A stretch of DNA of 16,415 nt from DATFGK01 sp046712825 (lineage in GTDB: Bacteria; Actinomycetota; AC-67). The stretch covers positions 1 through 16,415 of the forward strand of contig JBKKCR010000248.1 of assembly GCA_046712825.1 (NCBI GenBank). Reading direction: 5' to 3'. Shown here in pieces: positions 1 through 5,018 of this stretch (position 1 is the stretch's first letter; each line of letters starts with the position of its first letter). The translations under genes were made by a program, and so were the position numbers. The notes below the pieces were generated by a model. That model was not told the DNA's origin, made no database searches, and worked only from the letters and a program-made list of their open reading frames with translations.

Positions 1-105
1 GCGCGGGGTGGCGCCCGGGGGGTGGGGGGGCGGCCCCGCGGTACCGCCAAACCCCGCGGTACGGGGGGGGCGGGCCGGTGCGGGGCGGCCCGACAAACCG
101 ACTCG
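1..105. other. G-rich low-complexity edge sequence
   Basis: Long runs of G and C dominate, with an 11-base direct repeat (CCCCGCGGTAC at about 34-44 and 52-62), the first copy of which overlaps the self-complementary GCGGTACCGC. No coding potential or recognisable regulatory element is visible. It lies just downstream of the minus-strand secreted-protein gene, so a terminator could be hidden here, but no clean hairpin with a T-tract is seen. Its composition differs from everything to the right and it sits at the end of the window, so it could also be a contig-end assembly artefact. Confidence 0.4.
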
Positions 106-918
106 TTAGTTGCCCGCCTTGAGCTTCACCGTCTGCTCGACGTTGGACTCACCGCATTGGAAGGCATCGCACGCGAAGGCGAATGCCTGCAGCGTGGCGT
201 TACCGCCCTTGAACAGTCCGTTGTCGGCCTGCACCTCGGCGGTCCATGGGTGGGTCTCTCCATCACAGACGAGCTCGGTGAAGAACCACCCGCGGATGAT
301 GACTCGGCCGGCCTTCTGCGACAGGTTTCCGTCAAGGCTCGCGAACTCGACGCCTTCGCCGGTGCAAGTCGAGGTTCCACTCACCGTGGCGTTCCCGGTC
401 TTGGGGTCGAAGGTGCCGGTCTTGTTCACCGTGAGGTCGATCACGGGCGGAGGCGGCGGCACGTCAACGCTGATCGTCAGCTGGCCGCCGTTACCGCCGC
501 CGTCGAACTGGTCGTCGATGGCCAGGATGTAGTAGGTGATCCCGGTCTCGGCGAAGAACCCCGTGGCTCCCGGGCCGCATGCAACGAGTTCCAGACTGCC
601 GGGCGAGCCGCTTCCGACGAGCACGCCCGCGGAGTAATCCGAGGAGGAGACGTCGATGAAGACGTCGCCGCCGGTCCCTTCGAGCACGTACCAGACGCTC
701 GCGTCCGTGGCAGGCGCCCCGCAGAGTTCGTTGAGCGCCGCGTCCTCGGCGTCGGTCGTAGCCTCCGAGGTATCGATCGTCTCTGTGAACGGGATCCCCC
801 CGATCGACGTGGCCCCTCCGATGGTGTCGTTCGACGGCGTGGCCGCCGAAGCGCTGACCACCTGGAGCATGACGGCCGCGAACACGGCGAATGCCGTGAG
901 CGTACGTCGAGATCTCAT
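106..918 (-). CDS. Secreted two-domain beta-rich protein of unknown function
   Basis: The 270-residue product has a clear Sec signal peptide: MRSRR, a hydrophobic stretch to about residue 22, then a cleavage site after ASA (23-25). I chose the ATG at 918 because a strong Shine-Dalgarno (GGAGAGGAGGAG) lies five bases upstream; a longer reading from 987 would put basic, polar residues before the signal peptide. The mature N-terminal half (about 30-150, starting near NDTIGGAT) resembles PPC-like bacterial beta-sandwich domains. A proline run (PPPPP, about 153-157) separates it from a second domain that has a TGTFDPKTGNATVSGTSTC start and resembles actinobacterial secreted domains such as DUF6299. 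That second assignment is tentative. Six cysteines in the mature part could form three disulfides. There is no membrane anchor or sorting signal, so it is probably released. No catalytic motif is seen. Confidence 0.8.
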   Translation of the reverse strand: MRSRRTLTAFAVFAAVMLQVVSASAATPSNDTIGGATSIGGIPFTETIDTSEATTDAEDAALNELCGAPATDASVWYVLEGTGGDVFIDVSSSDYSAGVLVGSGSPGSLELVACGPGATGFFAETGITYYILAIDDQFDGGGNGGQLTISVDVPPPPPVIDLTVNKTGTFDPKTGNATVSGTSTCTGEGVEFASLDGNLSQKAGRVIIRGWFFTELVCDGETHPWTAEVQADNGLFKGGNATLQAFAFACDAFQCGESNVEQTVKLKAGN

Positions 919-1001
919 GCCGACTCCTCCTCTCCCCTTAGCGGGTTCCTGAAGACTCAGACGTGCGACCGGTTTCCGAAGTTCCAATGCCCCGGCTTCG
1001 T

Positions 1002-1032
1002 GACGGAAACGAGCGATTCCGTCGGCTACCCT
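1002..1032 (+). promoter_or_regulatory. Candidate promoter and operator of the dedA-yhhN operon
   Basis: A TACCCT -10 box (1027-1032) sits about eight bases before a predicted start near 1040, giving an 18-base leader that carries a Shine-Dalgarno. Immediately upstream is a perfect 7-base inverted repeat, GACGGAA (1002-1008) and TTCCGTC (1017-1023), with an 8-base spacer. A further GTTTCCG at 972-978 is inverted relative to CGGAAAC at 1004-1010. No good -35 hexamer is visible. The spacing between palindrome and -10 box fits a repressor or activator site, but that is inference. Confidence 0.4.
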
Positions 1033-1057
1033 TCGACCGACGTACGAGAGGGGTGCG

Positions 1058-1678
1058 GTGCTCGAGGAGATCGTGGAGCGCGTCGGGCCGGTGTTCCAGG
1101 CCGCCGGTTACTGGATCGTGGCGGGGGCCGTGGCTCTCGAACGGTCCATCTTCATCGGCCTGATCATCCCCGGCGACGTGGTCCTGGCTCTGGGCGGCAT
1201 CTACGCTGCCCGGCACGAGCTCTCCCTCCCGTGGGTGATCGTCACCGCAACGCTCGCGGCGATCATCGGCGAGTCGGTGGGCTACTGGCTCGGCCGGAAG
1301 TACGGCGTCGGCCTCATATCGCGTCTGCCGCTCGTCCGACGCCTCGCCCCCAAGCTCGAAGCCGCCGAGGAGTATTTCCGCACCCAGGGCGGAAAGACCG
1401 TCTTCATCGGCCGCTTCGCGACCGCCGCCGGCTCGTTCATCCCGTTCGTAGCCGGTGTGGCGAAGATGCCGTTCGGCCGGTTCCTTGCCGTCGACATCCC
1501 CGCGATCATCCTGTGGGCCGGAGGGATCGCCACCGTCGGATACGTGTTCGGGAGCAACCTCGACCGCGTCGAGCGTTTGCTCTCACGGTTCGGTCTCGTC
1601 GCCCTGGGCCTGCTGGCCGTGTTCATCCTCACCCGCTTCCTTATGAAGAGGCGGCGGCAGAGGGAGGGTGGGGAGTGA
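1058..1678 (+). CDS. DedA-family (SNARE-associated/VTT) membrane protein
   Basis: This 206-residue protein belongs to the DedA (VTT) family of inner-membrane proteins, whose members act as lipid (undecaprenyl phosphate, phosphatidylethanolamine) flippases or proton-dependent transporters. Family landmarks are visible: LERS-IFIGLIIPGD (28-40) with the re-entrant hairpin, the GESVGYWLGRKYG stretch (71-83), GRF (118-120), PFVAGVAKM (129-137) and a terminal hydrophobic helix before a basic tail, RRRQREGGE. The usual PGE is PGD here, and the second conserved arginine six residues after R119 is a glycine (G125). The GTG start at 1058 is supported by GAGAGGGG just upstream; length is normal for the family. 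Its stop overlaps the GTG of the next gene by three bases, so the two are co-translated. The exact substrate cannot be told. Confidence 0.9.
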   Translation: MLEEIVERVGPVFQAAGYWIVAGAVALERSIFIGLIIPGDVVLALGGIYAARHELSLPWVIVTATLAAIIGESVGYWLGRKYGVGLISRLPLVRRLAPKLEAAEEYFRTQGGKTVFIGRFATAAGSFIPFVAGVAKMPFGRFLAVDIPAIILWAGGIATVGYVFGSNLDRVERLLSRFGLVALGLLAVFILTRFLMKRRRQREGGE

Positions 1679-2319
1679 CACCGGCGGCTTGGCTTTGCAT
1701 CGCCGTCGCGGGGGCGCTCGCGGTCGCCGATTGGATCGCGGTGTCGCCATCCGTTCGGTCCAAGCGCGCCGAGTACGTGCTCAAGCCGGCGACCATGATC
1801 CCGCTCATCGCTGCTGCGGCCATCCTGGACCCCGAGCGCGACGCGCAGCGGGCGCTGTTCCTTGTGGCGCTCGTCCTGTCGCTCGCCGGCGACGTCTTCC
1901 TGATGCTTCCGCGCGACCTGTTCGTCGCCGGGCTCGGCGCGTTCCTGCTCGGACACATCGCGTACATCGGAGGCTTCTTACTGGAACCGCGCGCCGCCGG
2001 CCCGACGTTGATCGCGGTGGTCGTTGTGGTGGTCGCGGCGGCGACCCTGGGACGGCGCATAATCTCCGCGGCCCGGATGAGCGATACCCCTGCGATCGCG
2101 GGACCCGTCGGCCTCTACATGATGGTGATCTCGACGATGGTCGTGCTGGCTGCCGGCACGGCGGAGTTCTTCGCGACCGCCGGGGCTGCGATCTTCTTCG
2201 CCTCCGACGCGATGATCGCTTGGGACCGGTTCGTGCAACCGTTCCGCTGGGCTCGGCCGCTCATCATGGCGACGTATCACATCGCTCAGGCTCTTCTCGT
2301 CGTGTCGCTCACTCGCTGA
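1675..2319 (+). CDS. YhhN/TMEM86-family membrane protein (lysoplasmalogenase-like)
   Basis: The 214-residue product is almost entirely hydrophobic, with about seven or eight membrane helices. It matches the YhhN family (bacterial relatives of TMEM86 lysoplasmalogenase, which hydrolyses the vinyl ether bond of lysoplasmalogens). Recognisable family features are KPATMIPL (about 39-46), SLAGDVFLMLP, FLLGHIAY, FFASDAMIAWDRF and the C-terminal TYHIAQALLV. The GTG at 1675 overlaps the dedA TGA (GTGA) and is preceded by AGGGAGGGTGGGG, so this start is well supported; the open frame that continues far upstream is an artefact of high GC. Co-translation with a DedA protein suggests a shared role in membrane lipid turnover. 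Whether it acts on ether lipids in this organism is unknown. Confidence 0.85.
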   Translation: MTPAAWLCIAVAGALAVADWIAVSPSVRSKRAEYVLKPATMIPLIAAAAILDPERDAQRALFLVALVLSLAGDVFLMLPRDLFVAGLGAFLLGHIAYIGGFLLEPRAAGPTLIAVVVVVVAAATLGRRIISAARMSDTPAIAGPVGLYMMVISTMVVLAAGTAEFFATAGAAIFFASDAMIAWDRFVQPFRWARPLIMATYHIAQALLVVSLTR

Positions 2320-2359
2320 CGTCGCCTCCTTCTTGCGAGGCATCGGAGCGTTCCGGAGC

Positions 2360-2365
2360 TAGCCT
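2360..2365 (+). promoter_or_regulatory. -10 box for a leaderless transcript (zinc-ribbon gene)
   Basis: TAGCCT is followed by exactly seven bases and then the GTG start of the small zinc-ribbon gene. No Shine-Dalgarno is present. The same geometry recurs before lysC, asd, a tRNA and the SRP RNA. Confidence 0.55.
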
Positions 2366-2372
2366 CGACCCC

Positions 2373-2528
2373 GTGGACGACCCGAAGCCTCCTGTCGATG
2401 GACGCACCCCGAACTGCGACCTGTCCACCATCTGCTGGAGTTGCGGCTCCCCGATGCAGCCCGAGCACGCCCACTACCGATGTCCCAGCTGCGGATGGCG
2501 TGACTCCTGCTGCGACGGCCCTTATTAG
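2373..2528 (+). CDS. Small zinc-ribbon protein, 51 residues
   Basis: This short protein has seven cysteines, including two CxxC knuckles (C21-W-S-C24 and C37-P-S-C40) spaced twelve residues apart, followed by GWRDSCCDGPY. That arrangement is typical of small CPxCG-type zinc ribbons that bind one structural zinc ion and act in nucleic-acid or protein binding. The last third, HYRCPSCGWRDSCCDG, is highly structured in composition, while the first 14 residues are polar and proline-rich. The GTG start at 2373 lies seven bases after a TAGCCT -10 box, consistent with leaderless translation; there is no Shine-Dalgarno. A terminator-like hairpin begins on the stop codon, so the gene looks like an autonomous monocistronic unit. 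I do not recognise a specific function. Confidence 0.7.
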   Translation: MDDPKPPVDGRTPNCDLSTICWSCGSPMQPEHAHYRCPSCGWRDSCCDGPY

Positions 2529-2546
2529 CCCGGTTTCGGCCGGGCT
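2527..2546 (+). terminator. Terminator-like hairpin after the zinc-ribbon gene
   Basis: A perfect 7-bp stem, AGCCCGG/CCGGGCT, closes a TTTCGG loop and starts inside the preceding TAG stop codon. It is followed by a pyrimidine-rich stretch (CCTTCGCGTCTCCTCC), not a true T-tract, as is common in high-GC actinobacteria. Confidence 0.5.
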
Positions 2547-2584
2547 CCTTCGCGTCTCCTCCAGCGTGACTCGTCGGCGCGCGT

Positions 2585-2590
2585 GATACT
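2585..2590 (+). promoter_or_regulatory. Candidate -10 box for the sugar dehydrogenase gene
   Basis: GATACT preceded by TG-like context (GCGTGATACT) lies nine bases before the GTG at 2600, which has no Shine-Dalgarno. The transcript would start at or one to three bases before the start codon. The spacing is looser than at the other leaderless genes. Confidence 0.35.
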
Positions 2591-2599
2591 GGCGAGATC

Positions 2600-3928
2600 G
2601 TGAACGTTCTGCGCCGCCTTGCCGCCGCGATCATCACCTCGGTTCTGGCCGCGCTGAGCCTTCCACCCCATTGGGTCGAGGCACAGACCGTGACCGACCC
2701 CGACTTCAAGCTGAAGACCGTCGCGTCGCTCGACTTTCCGGTCGGCATGCAGTTCACACCCTCGGGGACTCGTCTCTTCGTCAACGAACGCGAGGGTCGC
2801 ATCCGCATCATCAAGAACGGAAGTCTGCTCTCTGCGCCGTTCGCGACGGTCAACACCACGACGTCGGGCGAAGGAGGATTGCTCGGCCTCGCGCTGCATC
2901 CCAGCTTCGAGAAAGGCCAGCCTTGGGTCTACGTGTTCTACACCCACTCGAGCGGCGATCACGATCTGGTCGAGCGCTTCAAGGCTTCCGGCGACAAGTC
3001 CGTGCAGCGCGACGTCGTGTTTACCAACATGCCGGCGAGCGGGTATCACCACGGTGGAAGCGTTGCGTTCGGCGCCGACGGAAAGCTTTACATCTCGAAC
3101 GGCGAGAGCCACGACACCAGCAAGGCGCAGAACCCGAACGAACTCGGCGGGAAGATCTACCGGCTCAACGCCGACGGGTCGATCCCTTCCGACAACCCCT
3201 TCGGCGCCGGAAACCCCACCTACGCGCTCGGGCTGCGCAACCCGTTCGGCATGACCGTCGACCCGACCGGCGGCCGTATCTGGGTTACCGAGAACGGACC
3301 CAGTGAGGACGATGAGGTCAACCTGATCGTGAAGGGCGGCAACTACGGCTGGCCGAAGGTTACCGGCTCCGACGGGAGCGGCGGTTACCGCGATCCGGTC
3401 CTCAACTATCAGAACATCATCGTCCCGACCATGCTGGCGTTCGGCGGCAACGCGCTCCCCAAGGCGTACCGCGGAAACCTCTTCTTCGGGACGTACGGGC
3501 AGCAGGTGATCCACCGGGTCAAGCTCACCGCGAGCCGCACCGGCGCATCGAGCGACACGATCTTCATCCGGCCCGGCCAGAGCGTCGTCGGCATGACGAT
3601 GGGCCCCGATGGCCTCTACTACTCGACGCCGACGAAGGTCGTCCGGGCCTACGTTCCCGCCGCCCCTGCTCCCGCCCCCGCGCCGACGACCGCGAAGCCG
3701 ACCCCGAAGCAGACGCCGAAGAAGACTCCTAGCCCCACCCCGACCGCGAGTCCGACGCCGACTCCATCCCCGACGCCGACGCCGTCCACGTCGAGCCCTT
3801 CGGCGATCGCAGCGCCGGACGCGCCCGCATCTCGTGGCCCTTGGCTCTGGGTGGGGATCGGAATTGCGGCGCTCGTCGGCGTCGCGATCCCGGTCTTCCT
3901 CCGCCTCATCAAGCCTGCGAAGCCGTGA
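2600..3928 (+). CDS. PQQ-dependent aldose sugar dehydrogenase-like protein, secreted and membrane-anchored
   Basis: The 442-residue product has a signal peptide (cleavage near VEA-QT, about residue 28). A six-bladed propeller of the soluble glucose/aldose sugar dehydrogenase family covers about 38-350. A C-terminal Pro/Thr-rich spacer (about 355-400) and one membrane helix (about 413-435) end in a short basic tail. Family motifs are intact: FPVGMQFTPSGTRLFVNEREGRI near the start, GYHHGGSVAFG with H150 at the catalytic base position, GLRNPFG with R213, and EDDEVNLIVKGGNYGWP in the metal/PQQ region. Members oxidise sugars outside the membrane using PQQ. No pqq biosynthesis gene is present in the window, so PQQ would have to be made elsewhere or scavenged. 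The GTG start at 2600 has no Shine-Dalgarno. The stop overlaps the tadA GTG. Confidence 0.88.
   Translation: MNVLRRLAAAIITSVLAALSLPPHWVEAQTVTDPDFKLKTVASLDFPVGMQFTPSGTRLFVNEREGRIRIIKNGSLLSAPFATVNTTTSGEGGLLGLALHPSFEKGQPWVYVFYTHSSGDHDLVERFKASGDKSVQRDVVFTNMPASGYHHGGSVAFGADGKLYISNGESHDTSKAQNPNELGGKIYRLNADGSIPSDNPFGAGNPTYALGLRNPFGMTVDPTGGRIWVTENGPSEDDEVNLIVKGGNYGWPKVTGSDGSGGYRDPVLNYQNIIVPTMLAFGGNALPKAYRGNLFFGTYGQQVIHRVKLTASRTGASSDTIFIRPGQSVVGMTMGPDGLYYSTPTKVVRAYVPAAPAPAPAPTTAKPTPKQTPKKTPSPTPTASPTPTPSPTPTPSTSSPSAIAAPDAPASRGPWLWVGIGIAALVGVAIPVFLRLIKPAKP
3700..3797 (+). repeat. Proline/threonine-encoding low-complexity repeat
   Basis: Imperfect tandem units of CCGACG/CCGACT/CCATCC encode a run of TP and SP dipeptides between the catalytic propeller and the C-terminal membrane helix of the sugar dehydrogenase. 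Such PT stretches act as extended cell-wall spacers and are often variable in length between strains. Confidence 0.75.
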
Positions 3929-4395
3929 TCGAGCACGAGAAGTGGATGCGCGCCGCCCTCGACGAGGCCCGGCGTGCGCTCGATCACGACGACGTTCCGA
4001 TCGGCTGCATCGTGGTGTCTGCGGACGGCGACGAGCTCGCTCGCGCGCACAACGCCCGCGAGCACGACAACGACCCCACTGCACACGCGGAGCTGATCGC
4101 CCTGCGCGAGGCCGCCGGGAAGCTCGGCACCTGGCGTCTGGAGGGTGCCACCGTGTACGTGACGCTCGAGCCGTGTGCGATGTGCGCCGGCGCGATGGTC
4201 CTCGCTCGCGTTGCTCGCCTCGTGTACGGAGCAACCGATCCGAAGGCCGGCGCCGTGGGTTCGCTGTACAACATCGTGCAGGACGAGCGCCTCAATCACC
4301 GGCTCGACGTCGTGTCCGGAGTGCTCGCCGACGAGTCTGGTGCGAGCCTCACCGCCTTTTTCCGGAGCAAGAGGGATCCCGGCCGGTCGCTATAA
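3925..4395 (+). CDS. tadA: tRNA-specific adenosine deaminase TadA
   Basis: TadA converts adenosine 34 of tRNA-Arg(ACG) to inosine so that one tRNA reads CGU, CGC and CGA. The 156-residue protein carries the complete zinc-deaminase signature: H54-A-E56 (HAE, with the proton-shuttle glutamate) and E82-P-C84-A-M-C87. It also has the family N-terminus WMRAALDEARRA, the DVPIGCIVV strand, and the C-terminal SLYNIVQDERLNHRLDVVSGVL region. I chose the GTG at 3925, which overlaps the previous TGA (GTGA) and keeps the usual short extension before the first helix; an ATG at 3946 is the alternative. The stop codon lies inside the -10 box of the next tRNA gene. The tadA, tRNA-Ser, ffs, dnaX order is a common bacterial neighbourhood. 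Confidence 0.95.
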   Translation: MIEHEKWMRAALDEARRALDHDDVPIGCIVVSADGDELARAHNAREHDNDPTAHAELIALREAAGKLGTWRLEGATVYVTLEPCAMCAGAMVLARVARLVYGATDPKAGAVGSLYNIVQDERLNHRLDVVSGVLADESGASLTAFFRSKRDPGRSL

Positions 4396-4396
4396 T
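4391..4396 (+). promoter_or_regulatory. Consensus -10 box of the tRNA-Ser(CGA) gene
   Basis: A perfect TATAAT lies eight bases before the first base of the mature tRNA. It contains the TAA stop codon of tadA. No -35 consensus is evident. Confidence 0.7.
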
Positions 4397-4404
4397 CCCC
4401 GCTC

Positions 4405-4496
4405 GGAGAGGTGCGAGAGTGGCCGAATCGGGCGTTCTCGAAAAGCGCTAGACCCCGGAAGGGGTCTCGTGGGTTCAAATCCCACCCTCTCCGCCA
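4405..4496 (+). tRNA. tRNA-Ser (anticodon CGA)
   Basis: The 92-base class II tRNA decodes UCG. The acceptor stem is GGAGAGG (4405-4411) paired with CCTCTCC (4486-4492), followed by discriminator G and an encoded CCA (4494-4496). The T arm is GTGGG-TTCAAAT-CCCAC. The anticodon stem GCGTT/AGCGC closes the loop CTCGAAA, with the anticodon at 4439-4441. The long variable arm (GACCCC-ggaa-GGGGTC) identifies a serine tRNA. Confidence 0.95.
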
Positions 4497-4516
4497 TGTA
4501 TCGCACGGTCGCCCCG

Positions 4517-4522
4517 TAGAAT
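4517..4522 (+). promoter_or_regulatory. -10 box of the tRNA-Ser(GGA) gene
   Basis: TAGAAT followed by exactly seven bases ends at the first base of the mature tRNA (4530), so the primary transcript may need little or no 5' trimming. Confidence 0.6.
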
Positions 4523-4529
4523 CTCCGCC

Positions 4530-4619
4530 GGAGGAGTGCGAGAGCGGCCGAATCGGCGCGCCTGGAGAGCGCGTGGGCTCGCAAGGGTCCCGTGGGTTCA
4601 AATCCCACCTCCTCCGCCA
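4530..4619 (+). tRNA. tRNA-Ser (anticodon GGA)
   Basis: The 90-base class II tRNA decodes UCC and UCU. Acceptor GGAGGAG (4530-4536) pairs with CTCCTCC (4609-4615); discriminator G and an encoded CCA (4617-4619) follow. The anticodon stem CGCGC/GCGCG closes the loop CTGGAGA, with the anticodon at 4564-4566. T arm and D-arm sequences are nearly identical to those of the upstream tRNA-Ser(CGA), suggesting an old duplication of the gene. Confidence 0.95.
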
Positions 4620-4649
4620 GGTCCCCGTCACGGACCGAGCGCGGACCGA

Positions 4650-4655
4650 TACACT
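4650..4655 (+). promoter_or_regulatory. -10 box of the SRP RNA gene
   Basis: TACACT followed by seven bases leads to 4663. That base is also the 5' end independently predicted from the terminal helix of the SRP RNA. Confidence 0.6.
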
Positions 4656-4662
4656 GCTGCGC

Positions 4663-4936
4663 GTGGCCGTGCTAGGCGGGGAGCCAGCGGTGCCCTGTAC
4701 CCGCAATCCGCTTCAGCGGGGCTGAATTCCCGCCCGCGGACCGCGATCGTGAGAATGCCCCGCAGCGGGGGTGTTGAAGGCCAGGTCTTGCGCAACGTCA
4801 ACCTGTGAACCCCGTCAGGTCCGGAAGGAAGCAGCGGTAAGCGGGCCCTGGCGTGTGCCGCGAGGGTGCCTGGCCGGAGCCCAACGCACGGGAAGCGCTC
4901 GTGGTCACGGGACAACGGCGGGTGCACGGCCACATC
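4663..4936 (+). ncRNA. ffs: Large bacterial SRP RNA with Alu domain
   Basis: The S-domain signature GTCAGGTCCGGAAGGAAGCAGC (4814-4835, written here as one motif of the GGAA-tetraloop helix 8) is diagnostic of signal recognition particle RNA. The RNA extends well beyond the small 4.5S form. The 5' part, with GTGCTAGG, GGGGAGCC-AGCGG, TGCCCTGTACCCGCAATCCGC and CTTGCGCAAC, matches the layout of the large Bacillus-type RNA with an Alu domain. The termini pair perfectly over ten bases (GTGGCCGTGC at 4663-4672 with GCACGGCCAC at 4924-4933), and GGCGGG/CCCGCC (4675-4680/4729-4734) supports an Alu helix. The total is about 272 bases. It works with Ffh and FtsY in co-translational membrane targeting; the Alu domain of large forms is linked to elongation arrest. 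Confidence 0.93.
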
Positions 4937-4942
4937 TTTTTC
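4924..4942 (+). terminator. T-tract at the end of the SRP RNA
   Basis: The 3' strand of the terminal SRP helix (4924-4933) is followed by ATCTTTTTC (4934-4942), the only true T-run in this part of the window. The closing helix plus T-tract probably serves as the intrinsic terminator. Confidence 0.55.
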
Positions 4943-4972
4943 TTCGGAGGGTCGCGCGTCCTTCGCGCGGGC

Positions 4973-4978
4973 TAGAAT
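4973..4978 (+). promoter_or_regulatory. -10 box for dnaX-recR
   Basis: TAGAAT lies 40 bases before the dnaX ATG and predicts a start near 4986 with a leader of about 33 bases. A short hairpin, GCGCG-TCCTT-CGCGC, lies just upstream. Unlike lysC and asd, this gene has a leader with a GAGG Shine-Dalgarno (5007-5010). Confidence 0.5.
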
Positions 4979-5018
4979 CGGGTCTGATCTTCCCCCCGCT
5001 CGAATCGAGGCGCTTCGT

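Noticed and set aside
22..1674. Open frame extending the YhhN gene far upstream (765 residues in all)
   Set aside because: It runs antisense through the secreted-protein gene and out of frame through dedA, with Arg/Gly-rich nonsense composition. The GTG at 1675 with its Shine-Dalgarno and stop overlap is the real start.
2525..4234. 569-codon minus-strand open frame opposite the sugar dehydrogenase and tadA
   Set aside because: Arg/Ala-rich shadow of two clearly homologous plus-strand genes; high GC removes stop codons on the opposite strand.
4866..5018. Upstream extension of dnaX
   Set aside because: It would begin inside the SRP RNA and add residues unlike any DnaX; the protein's conserved N-terminus starts at 5019.
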